A DNA stretch of 64,000 bases from Xenoacremonium recifei (lineage: Eukaryota > Ascomycota > Sordariomycetes > Hypocreales > Nectriaceae), in assembly GCA_012184525.1 (NCBI GenBank), contig WOFQ01000019.1:516047-580046 (forward strand), written 5' to 3'. Below are positions 34,867 to 45,949 of the stretch, one piece after another (positions within the stretch are counted from its first letter, which is position 1; each line of letters begins with the position of its first letter). Under the pieces are notes generated by a model. It was not told where the DNA came from. It did no database searches and saw only the letters and a list, made by a program, of their open reading frames with translations. Position numbers and translations under genes: made by a program.

Positions 34867-36824
34867 ATGGCTGTCGGAATAGTCAGCAACAGCCATCACA
34901 CCCTTGATGAGGAGGCAAGGGCCGAAGTCGACGTCCTCAACTCGCGCCTCGAGAAGACTACGCAGCTGACCAAGAAGATCCAATCATGTATAGGGAGGTT
35001 GGATGCCACCGGCAAGTCTGTTCGCGAAGTCTCCGGGCCTTTGAACGGAGAGACTAGGCGGTTGCAGACGCTTGGCAACAGTAAGCCTCGCGATATCGGA
35101 TCATGTTATTCCTGCTGACGCTCAACTCCGTAGACATCGATGCTGTGCTCGCCGCCATCGACCGATTGCGCCAACCTGCCGACAGCAAAAACGATGAAGA
35201 ACAAATCATACGATCTGGCCCCGACAAGGCCGGCCTGTCCAACTATCTCGCGTCCATCAAGCGACTCAACAAGTCCTTGACCGATATGCAGGCGTCAAAC
35301 CTCCGAGCCAACCAACAGACCATGGCGGATCTAGCGCGTCTCATCAAGTCGGGCAACACGCAACTGGAAAATCACTTCGACAAACTACTTCGTGGAGAAA
35401 CCCCGCGTTCCGTGGAGCCGTTGCATTACATCACAAAAGACAAACCTTTCCCGGTGATCTCCCAGGACAAGATTGCTCGCCTTGGGCTGGTGCATTCCTA
35501 TGTTGCTGGAAGTCAACATCAAACAGGCCAAGAGTCGCCAGTTGCGAAGATCTATGCGGAGATCCGTGGCCCATATCTGTCTGCAACGTTGGCTAACCTT
35601 GCCGCCGCGAGTGTCAACACCGCAAAGAAGAAGAATCCGGACGCCATTTACCGCTCGGGTACAAGCGGAATTGGAACTTACGCGCATGCCATGGAGGGCC
35701 TCTTCCTCGCCGAATACGACAACATCTGCAGCATATTCAGACGAGAGGATTGGGGCCTGATTTTCCAAGCAACGTGTCAGGGAGCCCTGACAGAGCTTGC
35801 TCGGACTCTTCGAGAACTCAATGCGCACATCAAGTCTCATCTCAGCACCGACTGCTATCTGGGCTATGAGGTGACCGAGATCCTTTCAGGGCTGTCCGGA
35901 AAGTTGGAGACCCGCACCGGTGAGCTGAAAGGCGCGTTGGCAGCTGCCCTAAAGCCGGTCCGCGAGACGGCCAAGTCATCGCTTTCAGAGCTTCTCGAGG
36001 AGACTAGACGCAAAGTCGGATCCTTACAGGTCCTTCCTTCGGATGGAGCCCCGAATCCAATTGTCTCGGAGACGATGCAGAGACTCCAGACTATGGTGGA
36101 GTTTTTGAGACCCATCTCGAGTATCATGATTTCGCTGGGTGACGGAGGCTGGAAATCCAGCACGGCATCTAATGCGCGCTCCACGGACGTCATCCCTAGT
36201 CTCGCATCCTTTGACATTGGCGCAGATGGAAGAGAAATTTTTGCTCACTACTGCCTGGATACGATAGAGCTCTTGTTGTCGTCTCTGGACCAGAGGGCCC
36301 GTCTTTTGCTGAAGGGCAAAGCTGTCTCGGGAGTCTTCATCGCCAACTCGGTGGTCATCATCGACCGAATGATACGTGACTCGGATCTCGCGCCACTACT
36401 TGAGTCTCGACTGGACGTTCTGGATCAATGGCGGAAGAGGGCAACGGCTTCCTATACAGACGTCTGCAAGGATCTTTCGGTGCACCTATTCGACACTATC
36501 CACACTAACCGATCCCACCGGCCAACATCGGGATCTGTGGACTCAGTATCCATCATCAAGGGGTTAGGCAGCAAAGATAAGGACAAGATCAAGGAGAAGT
36601 TTAGCCAGTTCAACAGCGCCTTCGACGACATGGTGTCCAGGCACAAGTCCTACAGCATGGAGCGCGAGGTGCGGGCCATGTTCGGCGAGGACATTCGGCA
36701 GAAGCTGCAACCTCTTTACGATCGGTTCTGGGATCGGTATCATGAGATTGACAAGGGCAAGGGCAAGTACGTCAAATACGACAAGTCATCGATTGCCGCG
36801 GTATTCATCAGCCTGGCATCATGA
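34867..36824 (+). CDS. exo70: Exocyst complex subunit Exo70
   Basis: Exons are 34867-35080 and 35134-36824, giving 634 residues, the expected size. The N-terminal coiled coil (DEEARAEVDVLNSRLEKTTQL) is followed by helical-bundle repeats. The C-terminal D domain has SFDIGADGREIFAHYC, SKDKDKIKEKFSQFNSAFDDM and MEREVRAMFGEDIRQKLQPLYDRFWDRY, with the basic tail that binds phosphoinositides. Exo70 helps tether secretory vesicles at sites of polar growth through Rho GTPases and the plasma membrane. The ATG at 34867 (GCCGCCATGG, a strong context) was chosen over the open frame upstream, which lacks another ATG. Confidence 0.95.
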
Positions 36825-37437
36825 TGATAACGGACGTCCGGGGGGGCTGTGCGTGACCTCTGTCCTGCGCGTGCAGATGCAGGTGACGCTGCAACCCTGC
36901 GGCACCCGCGGCCGTTATTGGGGCCATCGGGCGGACATACATACGAAATCGAACATGCCTGCACCTGCACCAATCTTCTCCGACGGCTAATGCACGTGTT
37001 TAGCGCATAGGGTCGGCGTGGAGGTCATTGGCGCTGGGCGATTAAAGGCTGTTATCCGCGTCAGGCGACGGCAAAATGAGAGGTTGCATGTTGGTGGTCA
37101 TCTTGGGGGGGACGGGGACGGGGACGGGGACGGTCAAGTGCCCTAAACGTCGTATATTCATCTATCACGCCATTCCCGCGCTTCCCGACCCGGCTATGCT
37201 CCTAGCCGCGACGCCAATACTAGTGACCGAACTCCAGGCTTCCTGCGATGCTGAACGACGACCCTGCGTCAGTTCCAATTTGAGAATCTTACACGTCGTG
37301 TTGGTTGGGTGGGCGCTGAAGGCGAAAGGGCTGGCTGATCCATGCTCCTGTTTCCTGGTGGTGGTTGAAGAGAGAATGAGACTTGATGGGAACGCTGCAA
37401 TGGAAAGTAGGCAAGCCGAGACTGAGTTGAGTCGGCC
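36825..37437. other. Intergenic region with a G-rich hexanucleotide repeat
   Basis: Between the exo70 stop and the 3' end of the cysteine-rich micro-gene. The forward frame at 37076 reads through the G-rich repeat and is not convincing as a gene. Confidence 0.5.
37105..37133 (+). repeat. G-rich (GGGGAC)n repeat, potential G-quadruplex
   Basis: Seven Gs followed by three GGGG runs, each separated by AC, at 37105-37133. Four G-runs with 2-nt loops satisfy the usual G-quadruplex pattern. It lies downstream of the cysteine-rich micro-gene's stop. Confidence 0.6.
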
Positions 37438-37554
37438 TCAGGCGGGACATTTGGGACAGGTGCCGCAGTAGTCGTGCGTGCCGAGGTCACTGGCCTTGCA
37501 GCAGCTTGTGCAGCAGCCGTCGACGAGCGGCTGGGGATTCTGGACAGCGGCCAT
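37438..37554 (-). CDS. Small cysteine-rich peptide (38 aa), metallothionein-like candidate
   Basis: An ATG-initiated frame on the reverse strand encodes 38 residues, beginning MAAVQNPQPLVDG and containing seven cysteines: CCxxCC (positions 14-19), then CxxCxxC (30-36), ending CPA. Upstream, a TATAAATA box (37718-37725) and a CT/CA-rich leader with a TTCAACTTTGAATTTCG-type stretch look like a strongly expressed fungal promoter. No signal peptide is evident, so it is probably intracellular. Cys content (18%) and size recall fungal copper metallothioneins, but the spacing differs from the Neurospora CxC pattern, so this is a resemblance only. It is below usual gene-calling length limits. Confidence 0.55.
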   Translation of the reverse strand: MAAVQNPQPLVDGCCTSCCKASDLGTHDYCGTCPKCPA

Positions 37555-38218
37555 ATTGAGTCGGAGTTGTCGAGAGATTTCGGGATGACAGAAGGGAGGC
37601 GAAATTCAAAGTTGAAGTGTCTGAGATATGAAAGCTTGGGGTTGTGGTGGAGTTGTCTGTTGTTGCTGCTGGACTCTCTCGGTATGTACTGGGAACTATC
37701 TTAAGCCCGAAGGCTCATATTTATACTGTCTCCAAAGGCCCTGAAAGCGAGCCCGAGCATGGCACGATGGAACTCGACGGCGGGGCGAAAGTGAGGCTGA
37801 TGGGAGCGCCATTGGGTTGATACGGCGCCGAGCGAGGTTGGCTGTCCAGGGCAGGGTTCCCGAGGCCCGTCTGTCGTCCGTCCATGATCTGGGCTTTGCT
37901 TTGCTCGACTCTGGTCCCGAAGTGAAACATCGCGACGCCCCACGCCGGATCGTCATCCTGCACCTAATCATCCTAGCGGCATGACCTGGCACCGGGCCAC
38001 CAGCATGTGGAAGCCTCTGAGTGGGCGCCAGCTTCGCCTTTTCCCAGCTGTCCGGGTAGAGCTCTGTCAGACCTCCACGTTACATACATACGCATACAGC
38101 AGCCCAGCGCCCAGATCCATGCCCTCGGGTGGCTTGGGTGGCCATGACTCGGGAGACACGTCTCTGATACAGTGCTGTTAGTCGTCGAGACTCGTGTAGG
38201 TAGGTAGGTAGCAATTAA
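37555..38218. other. Intergenic region between micro-gene and RNA-repair enzyme
   Basis: About 660 bp holding the micro-gene promoter and the 3' flank of the gene ending at 38219. A short GTAGGTAGGTAG repeat is at 38195-38210. Overlapping reverse frames near 37.7-37.99 kb are not convincing. Confidence 0.4.
37718..37725 (-). promoter_or_regulatory. TATA box of the cysteine-rich micro-gene
   Basis: TATAAATA read on the reverse strand, about 165 bp before the ATG at 37554. Confidence 0.45.
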
Positions 38219-41200
38219 CTACGGAGTGTCTGCGCCACTGCCGCCGCTGTCCCTGCCCAAGCTGATTCCGCTGCCGAAAATGTCGTCGATCCGTGTCCTT
38301 CGCTCCCACAGAATCACGCCGTCGCTCTTGCGCTTGAAGTACAGGATCCGGTGCTGAGGGATGAATTCCTCGTCCGTTTGCTCGCTCTTCCACTGGTCCA
38401 CCGCCTTCTCCCGCGCCCCCGTGAATCGGTCTTCGTATCCAACGATGAAGTCATTGCTGTCCAGGTTGGCATCCCATCGCAGTCGATTCAGCACGTCCGC
38501 GGCAGTGCGAAACTTGCCAAGCCCTGTGGGTTTAGTCCCTCTTGACGCCCGAGTCGCGTGAGGAGCTGCCTTGACCCATCTCCGCGATGGTCCTTGATCC
38601 TTAATATCCGTGCTAGCTGTTTGAGACTCATCCTCATCTTCCTCTTCGTCAAAGCCGAAGTCATCGTCCGAATCTTGATCGTCCACCATGTCAATGATAC
38701 GAGCTCGAGGAGTGTCATCGAGTGTTAGGACGCCTAGATCCTGCCTACGGATCAAAGACGCCGACATCCAGCAGTATCTGGCATCATAATACTTCTCATC
38801 TCCGCGGATCCGGGACTCAAAATCTTGGATGACTGCCTGGAGAGCCCCCTCGGACTTAGCCATCTCCTCCTTGGACAATCCTGCGGTAACGTGAGCATCT
38901 GTTTCCAAGCCCACTAAGTAGCTGCCTTGATACTCCTCCCCTGTTTCCTCGGAGTCCTTGGACGAGCGGTCTAAGAACCCAGCTGGCCACATCCTGGCTA
39001 AAACTCCAGTGGTCTTCCTATCAATATCTGTTCCGAGTCAGAATGGATGAAGTTTTGGGAGGCGTGATAGCTTCAGAGTTTCTTACCAACGAGAAGCATA
39101 ATGCACCGCGATTCCAGCCAGCCAATAAATCTATTGCCGTTCGCCATCGATGGTCCCCAATAATGTGCATCGATTTTGATGTAGCTTCGATACGCGCCAA
39201 GGAACCCTTCGGCGCCTTGCTTACCCAGCCCCTGGTGCACATCGCCATCGCCTGAACCAAAGAGGGTATACCACGTCGCGTCCTCAGACGACATAGCTGT
39301 ATGTGCTCGCTTGAATTCTGCCGCAATGGTATTGACTGTAGGAATTGAGGCCGAAGCCGCCGTGTTGAGCGAAGGGCCGTGCCAACCCAAGAGGCAGAGA
39401 GGTTCTCTGAAGGTACGGTGGTACCGCAGTGACTTGTGGAAAAAAGGGTCAAATACAAGCCCAGTCTTCCAATCAAACTCTGCGTAATGGGCGAAGAATG
39501 TTGTAATAATGTCACTTGTTGAAACCGTCTCTCCATTTGCTGCTAGGATCTTGCAGATCGGCACGAGCATTACTGAGATGTGAATTCCCCCAAGGAATCC
39601 AAATATGGAAGAATAGATACCACGTTCTTTGGCCCAAGCTTTGATGAAATGATGGGCTAGTTGGTATTGTGTCATGTCAGGGATGGACCGCCGGAGATAT
39701 ATAAGATCTCGTAAAGGTTTCAACTTTGATAGTGTCTGGATGGGTAGTGAGAAGATAGGATCATCTGAGGGACGCTTCATCACCTCGGGCCACCTGCGAC
39801 GTGTTAGATACTAATACGCAAATAAGGCTTGGATCGTTCTTGATCCGTTTTTACTCACTGCTCGACAATGGAATTGGCTGCACAGTAATGCAGATCAACC
39901 TTGATGCCCTGCACTTCGAGCTCTAGCATGTATCCAGAATTGGCCTTTACACGTCTCAGAACGACAATTTCTCCCGAAGTTGCCCTTCGAAGTCTCTGCA
40001 AAGCTAGAGCAAAGAATGTCCGCGTGCTAATTGACCCTATGCATAGGCAGTCTATGTCGGATGCGCGAGTCCAGACACCGAGGCCGTAAGAGCCTACAGG
40101 GACGAGAACCAACGATAAGCCTGAGCGTTCCTGAGGATCCTTACCATCCCGGTTAGTGTCCAGAAGAGCCTTTTCGAGTGTTTGCAAAGCTGCTATTCGT
40201 GCCTCCTGGTCCGAGGATGTTGGGATGCAGTCGTGTTGTTCCAGACATTGTCGCAACTCATCTAGATTTTGGAGCTTGGAAGTTGCTCTTTGAAGCTTAA
40301 TGGGAAACATTGTCGTGATCGATTCATTTGCATCAGTTGCGGCGGCCGAATGTGCTAGGAGGCATCGTATGCCCCAGTGATCGCTTGCAAATGTAGCATC
40401 GGCCCCCTCATGGTGTTTCTGAGAGACTTGTCCAAACATGTTGAAGCCTTGGGGGTTGTATTGACTGTTGTCTCTGAGAAGGATCCTATCGTATCTTTGG
40501 GGGCGGTTGTTCAGTCCACTTCCGACAATTCTTGCTGCGAGACTATTGGACAGTGGATCAAAAGTTGCGCCTTGTTCGCCCTCGAAAGAATCGAGCATGG
40601 TCTGGGGAGTATTCTTCACACTGGAAGATTCGCCAGACCCAAGTCGAGTCGTTAGCCACATGTCTCGGAAGCCTGCATTGAGCAAGAGGTGATCGATTTC
40701 TTGCAGAGATCGTACTGTCTGCTTCGAGATATCCTGCTTCTTATAGGCAGCGTCGATGGTGAAAGACGAGGTGGCTAGGTTAAAGTCGCCCGCAAAAATA
40801 CACGGGTTCTCGCCAAAGTTGACATGGAGATAATCGAGTATCCGCTGTAACTCGTTCTTTTTGGCTGCCACCGCACCATCTGCAAGACCCTGAGTGAGGT
40901 GACAGGCAGCGAGGACGAAAGGCAAAAAGTCGCCATCCTTGTTTGAGACCCCAACTCTAGGCAAAGTCACAATGGCGCATCCTTTATGTTTTCGTTGTAG
41001 AGGTAGATACTCCCATTTCATCGAGAACCTGCTCAGGACGACGATGTTCAATTGACTTGGCAGTGGTCCAACGGAGGGTGCACCTGGGGGACCATGAGTC
41101 GAAAACGGGTATTGTGACCGTATCCGCTCATCGGCAAGGAGATGAGGAAGAAAGTGGTCAGTCACCTCTTGAAGTATCAAAATATCTGCTACCGCACGGC

Positions 41201-42062
41201 TTGAAAGGAGGTTTTCAACCAACGCTGGATATCTGTCGGATTTTGGCGGGTAGTCAAACTCGGCCAAGACGTTGTATGACGCGACAACGAGTCGCTCTGG
41301 AGTAGAGTGATTCTCTTTTGATGTGTCGAGCGAAGCTATATGTTCCCAGGTGCTCTCTAGCTGCGGAAGGTGGTAAGACGTCTGGGAGGATGCAACCACA
41401 GATGATGAGCTAAACCCTTCTTCGCCGTGTGGTAAATCGTACAGTTCTTTGGGAATTGCAAATTGAGTGAAGCCTTTGGCAGGAATATCCAAGACGCCCC
41501 AGAGTCTCAATCTTCGAGGTCCTTGGCCATCCGGCGAAGCTGTGCCGCGGATGAGAATTGCGACTTGATTGAGGTCCCATGACAAGTTGTCGATGAAACG
41601 GGCTTTGTCCATGAGAAATTTGTGTGGCGATGACTGAGAGTCATTGCTCTGGCCTATAGTCATGTGAGGCTGGAATTGGTCATTGCTGGCCTTCCGCTGC
41701 GAGAGGCCGGTACAAACGTCGGTTCTGAGCCTCGAAAGAGCAGCCTTCGAATCCGGTGAGGGTCGGAGGAAGACTGTGTTGTGGTGCTTGTGAAGAAATG
41801 CATCGTGTTCCTTTATATGAATTTGAACTGGATCTTCAGCATTTGCTAGGACTTGACCCAGAATGCTGGCCGCTTGTGGGAGGACTTCCGGGCGGACAAA
41901 TGGGTAGACGAGGTTGATATGAGGCGGCCAAACTCCGTAGGCTTTATCGTAACCAGAGCGCAAGCGGTCAATCGAAGGCCATAAATGTTGGGGTGGGATG
42001 ACGCAAAGAGCGGTGTCGTGTGAAGAGAATTGAAACAGAGAAGCTCCCTCAGCAGGCTCCAT
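38219..42062 (-). CDS. Multidomain RNA-repair-type enzyme: 2H phosphoesterase, EEP nuclease, nucleotidyltransferase (PAP), MJ1316/DUF504
   Basis: Exons are 42062-39859, 39793-39087 and 39027-38219, giving 1239 residues. Domain order: a 2H (AKAP7/LigT-like) domain at about 1-210 with HxN (His48) and HxT (His133); an endonuclease/exonuclease/phosphatase domain at about 255-570 with ILQE (Glu299), GDFN (Asp426) and SDHWG (His562); a poly(A)-polymerase-like nucleotidyltransferase at about 650-970 with GSYGLG and catalytic Asp669, Asp671 and Asp723; an acidic linker; and a C-terminal MJ1316/DUF504 domain (about 1160-1235, FIVGYEDRF ... IPQHRILYFKR). MJ1316 is described in Pfam as an RNA cyclic-end recognition domain. 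Each active-site motif looks intact, so all three enzymes may work. Together they suggest recognition, end-trimming and nucleotide addition on broken RNA. No targeting signal is evident. Confidence 0.88.
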
Positions 42063-43010
42063 GATGAGTCGTGTTCTTTTAAGATCTAAGCATTGTTAAA
42101 TAAGGCAACTGCGGCGGGGATGAGGGTCGAAGCTGCTGCAAGTAAGACGGAGGAGACTGACCTGTACCTAAAGTACCTAACCGAGAAGTGCTGACAGTGC
42201 AGCTATATTACTTTTCGCACTTAGAGCTCGAGATATCCGGCCTAAGGTCAACAAAAATTCGAATGCGTATTGATTGCCGGAGTGTACCACCCCAGGTCGG
42301 TTCTGTTATTTATACAGAGTATGGAGCGACGTACTACATGAGGAGATAGAGGCCTAGCCTAGTGGCCTGGCTGGCTCAGTGAGCCTGAGCCCACTTGAGA
42401 GTCACCAATGTCATATCATCACAGCCTGCCCTATGACTAACATTTCTGTTCTCAATTGCGTCTCGAGGCGAATGTGCATCGTATGGCGCAGTATTTACTC
42501 CGCCAGTATCCTGGGGTACACAGAAAGCCCTGCAAAAGTTGAGTATGCCTCGCTCGGTTTAGACCCATCCACTCACCGGGGTGACTCATGCTCTTAACCG
42601 AGCCCTGCAGGGCTTTTCTTGAGAATTCGGGTTTTACGAAATAAGACAACGTGCTAATGATGAACAAAAACTTTCATATGCTTCATAAGTCATCGGACGA
42701 GAAATTACATGTGAGGCGCTAGTATAAGGCGCGTATTGTAATATAGTCTGAGATGCGTCGAGACTCAAATGTGACAACAGTTGGAGCTATGAGCAGTAGG
42801 TATCTAAAACCCGCTTATTATAAACCACGAATTAATAAACAAACAAACTGGGAACATAAAGATATGAAATACGATCGCATATAATGATGCGGCGTATGCG
42901 CATAACTACAGGGAACCCTCCCGGTGTCGCGTCCTAGCCTACCGTAGGTCCCTTGTGTGCTCTGGACACTCCGCAAGCACCGTGTTCTCGGGATGTACTC
43001 GTAACTCTCC
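42063..43010. other. Intergenic region with nested inverted repeats
   Basis: About 950 bp between two reverse-strand genes. It holds a 22-bp motif also found at 62787 and the nested inverted repeat at 42524-42616. No coding frame is convincing. Confidence 0.5.
42524..42616. repeat. Nested inverted repeat
   Basis: Outer arms AAAGCCCTGCA (42524-42534) and TGCAGGGCTTT (42606-42616); inner arms GCTCGGTT (42552-42559) and AACCGAGC (42596-42603). The right part also contains the perfect palindrome AGCCCTGCAGGGCT (42601-42614). It could be a small transposon relic or a foldable transcript. Confidence 0.5.
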
Positions 43011-44009
43011 TCAATAATCTCCCGTGTCGGGCCCCCAGTCGATGAATTCGGTAGTGTGACCTTTACCCTCCATCACAGCCTCAAGTTTGTCTTCCACCGT
43101 GACCCAACCTTGCCGTTTCTGCGAGATGGCAAACTTGATCGGATCTTTCCACTCTCTCCACCAGACATCTTCACTTTGGACAACACACCGCCGGTTTGGC
43201 TCCCCATTTTTGGCTGTCGCAAACGGCCAGACAGCCTTGACCACCTCGTACTTGTTTTTGCCGGAGAATAAGCTTGTTACACTGGTGAAGAACTGGTTGA
43301 CCTTGTCTGGATTTTGCACCAAGACACGGCTGTGGGTGACTACGAAGGACACGTCGACGACCCCTCGGTACTTGAGTGTAGCCACGAGACCACGGATCTG
43401 GCCTTCCAGCCAGTCTATGTCGAGATTGGCGACGACACGATCGAGGGCAAAAGACTTGATGCTTGACGTGTCTTGCACATAACGGCGACACCACTCCTCA
43501 AGCCCAGCGTCGCCAACTTCGGGCAGCACGTCGGGTTTCGTCCCACCTCGATATGCCAATTCTCCCGGGGCTACGCAACGAATATAGTCTATTCGTTGCT
43601 TCTCCTCCTCGGGCACCAACAGGTTCATCAAGTTGAGCCGGATGTCGAAATCGACCTTACGGCCGCGGCTGCCCCGAACATGGATCTGCGGTTTGGGTGG
43701 AATAGTTGCCTGAGCACGAATGAGCGTCACAAGCGCTGAGGCCTTTGAAGACAGGTACTCTGCACGAGATGTGAGCGTCTTGGTGTCATTGGAAAGCTTG
43801 AACAATGGCTGTGAATAGAGTCGATAGTCTAGCTTTGGTAGGCCTGGGTAACGAGGAAAGCTCTTGGATGGCACTTGTGCCTCCGGAGAAGCGGGCGCTG
43901 ATGGGATCAGAGCGGTTGAGGGTCCGGAATACGGAGGCGGCGTGGGCTGACGCTCCGGCTCACTCTCTGGGGCTGGCCCAGGCTCGACTGGAGGCCGTGT
44001 TTTTTCCAT
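43011..44009 (-). CDS. Conserved-looking protein of unknown function
   Basis: A single exon of 332 residues. The N-terminal 50 residues are rich in Pro, Glu and Ser (PTPPPYSGPST). The rest appears globular, with stretches such as FPRYPGLPKLDYRLY, KVDFDIRLNLMNLLVP, WLEGQIRGLVATLKYRG and WWREWKDPIKFAISQKRQGW. No signal peptide or membrane span is seen, and I recognise no catalytic motif or family. The ATG at 44009 is used because the open frame upstream has no other ATG. Even coding character over 1 kb supports a real gene. It stands alone between intergenic regions of about 0.9 kb. Confidence 0.7.
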   Translation of the reverse strand: MEKTRPPVEPGPAPESEPERQPTPPPYSGPSTALIPSAPASPEAQVPSKSFPRYPGLPKLDYRLYSQPLFKLSNDTKTLTSRAEYLSSKASALVTLIRAQATIPPKPQIHVRGSRGRKVDFDIRLNLMNLLVPEEEKQRIDYIRCVAPGELAYRGGTKPDVLPEVGDAGLEEWCRRYVQDTSSIKSFALDRVVANLDIDWLEGQIRGLVATLKYRGVVDVSFVVTHSRVLVQNPDKVNQFFTSVTSLFSGKNKYEVVKAVWPFATAKNGEPNRRCVVQSEDVWWREWKDPIKFAISQKRQGWVTVEDKLEAVMEGKGHTTEFIDWGPDTGDY

Positions 44010-44902
44010 GACTGAAGTTGGAGATGATTTCGATGAAAGAGTAAGCAGAGCTCGGGGATAGATATCTGATCGCCGCAACGGGAGGCCGCTAAGTGAGACC
44101 CCATAGCGTCGTAAGGCTGCGCTGGGCGATAAAATGTGGCGCAGCTATCCCGTATTTCGTATGTTGCCCAAGATGCCTATTAAGGAAGACACTGGGTCCT
44201 AAACTCAGCTAACTGAAGATGTCGTAAGAAACAATCCCCCGAGGAGTTCTCATGGATGAGAAATGGCCAATGGTGACAGATTGGAAATTTCCAACATAGA
44301 GCTTTATTGCCCCCGATTATTATTGGCTTTGCAATTAAAGACATGGAGAATTTCTTGGTAAAAGATAAAAAATGTACCCTCACACTTCAAGTCTGCTGTC
44401 TTGGCACCAGGTCGACAACTGGGGCCAGTTTTCTAGGCTTTGCGAATCAACACTAGACATTATCTTCAAGCTCTGCCTCAGTTTGTGTAATCTAATACTC
44501 GATCTGACGTTAGTTGGGCAAGTCTGCTATCTATGCGAAGTTTATCGTCCCGGGAGAGCATCTTCAAAACGGAGTACTAAAAAAACACCAGGCCGCCGCG
44601 GCATCCAAGACACCCAAGAACTTGGCAATCCGTATGAAGGGCAAGCTTGAAGCGTCGCTACTAATTTGAGAAAGGCAGGCAACCAAGGAAAAAGACGGGC
44701 ATAACTTAAAGGGTCTAATGAGTTCAATGTATTCATCCAATCAAGGTATTTCCCGCCATAAAAGAGCCTCATGCTTTTCCGTGCCATCCCATGACTCTAT
44801 TGCCAACTCGTTCCAAACATGATCATAGTAAATGCGCCAGGCAATGTCCCTATACGGCCCGGATATTCTCGAACCGCACCAACAATGCTTATCGAGATTT
44901 AT
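44010..44902. other. Intergenic region
   Basis: About 890 bp. I see nothing beyond presumed 5' and 3' flanks. Confidence 0.4.
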
Positions 44903-45949
44903 TTAGGAAAGACCAGCAGCCTTTCCTAGGGTGCCGGTTCCTCGGCTGCTGAAGATGGATATGATACCGAATCCGACGTAAAACAAAGCCTATCAAAACC
45001 TCCGCGTTAGTGGATCGTGTAGTCACTAAAGGTAACAGGATAAACTAAGGACACTCACAAGAGGGTACGCCACAAGTCCGCGCATGCTTCGCATTCGTCC
45101 GATAACTAGAACCCAACAGTCAGCAACTCGCGCTCCATCGTTTTGCTCGAAGAACTGACCACAGAAGATGGCGCTCGAACTCAACGTCGACCAGGAGATA
45201 GCCAAGGTCGTCAGGATATATCCGGCAGCTGAGTCCAGGGGCATGACGATACCCAACAGCGACGTCATCACGAGTGGTAGAAGGCAGTAGCCCAACACAC
45301 TGGTACTTCGGGGAAACGTCAGGGTGCTGCTTAGGTGACCTTTGCCATCGGCAACGGCCTCTGGATAAACAGCATTAGGGTAGCTCGGGGCTGCGTGCGA
45401 GGGTGGTGATGGTTGAGCGTCGTCGGGCGTCATGAGGCTGAGTATAGTGTGCAAGGCAATCGATCCCATCAACGCCAACCCGTATATGTATCCAAAGTGA
45501 ACCTTGCCGTTGAACAGCAGGAACGTGCCAAACAGGAAGAAGAACAGGATAGGTCCGGCCAGGTCGGAGTCGTCCATGATGTGGAGGTCGATGGCGGCGA
45601 ACGGGTTCAACACTGCAAAGGTCTAATCTGACGCGTTAGTTGATGTCGAAGAAGCAAGGGCTCGTTCACCGACCTTGGCTCTTATGTGCCCAAAATTAAC
45701 ACCCAGCTCTTCCAATAGGGGTGGCTCGTTCTCGTAACCCTCTGTTGAAAAGGCAGCCAGCCATCCTGTTCGAAGACCGCCTTGCTCGCCCATGCGCCCG
45801 CTCACGCCCGGAGCCCCAGGACCGCCAAAGCCACCATAGCTCGCAGGTCCTGGGGACGGGCCGTAGCCATACCCAGCTTGCGACGGAGTTCCAGGAGGGT
45901 ATGCCGAGGGATAGAACTGGAGGTTTTGTGCGCCGTAGTACTGCGACAT
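44903..45949 (-). CDS. yip1: Yip1, Golgi/ER Rab GTPase-interacting membrane protein
   Basis: Exons are 45949-45674, 45622-45160, 45105-45059 and 44989-44903, giving 290 residues. The N-terminus is rich in Gly, Pro and Tyr (YGYGPSPGPASYGGFGG), followed by the Yip1 motif PPLLEELGVNFGHIRAKT and the conserved LNPF. Five hydrophobic segments follow, including DLAGPILFFFLFGTFLL, GYCLLPLVMTSLLGIV and RMRSMRGLVAYPLALFYVGFG. Yip1 works with Yif1 and Rab GTPases in ER-to-Golgi vesicle formation. The third intron (45106-45159, 54 nt) is a multiple of three without a stop; splicing it restores the conserved AIFC-VIGRMRSMRG junction. Retention would insert 18 residues in a membrane loop. Confidence 0.92.

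Noticed and set aside
37696..37992. Several overlapping reverse frames of 80-98 codons
   Set aside because: Three frames overlap the same bases with no domain or promoter pattern; this is best read as the upstream flank of the cysteine-rich gene.
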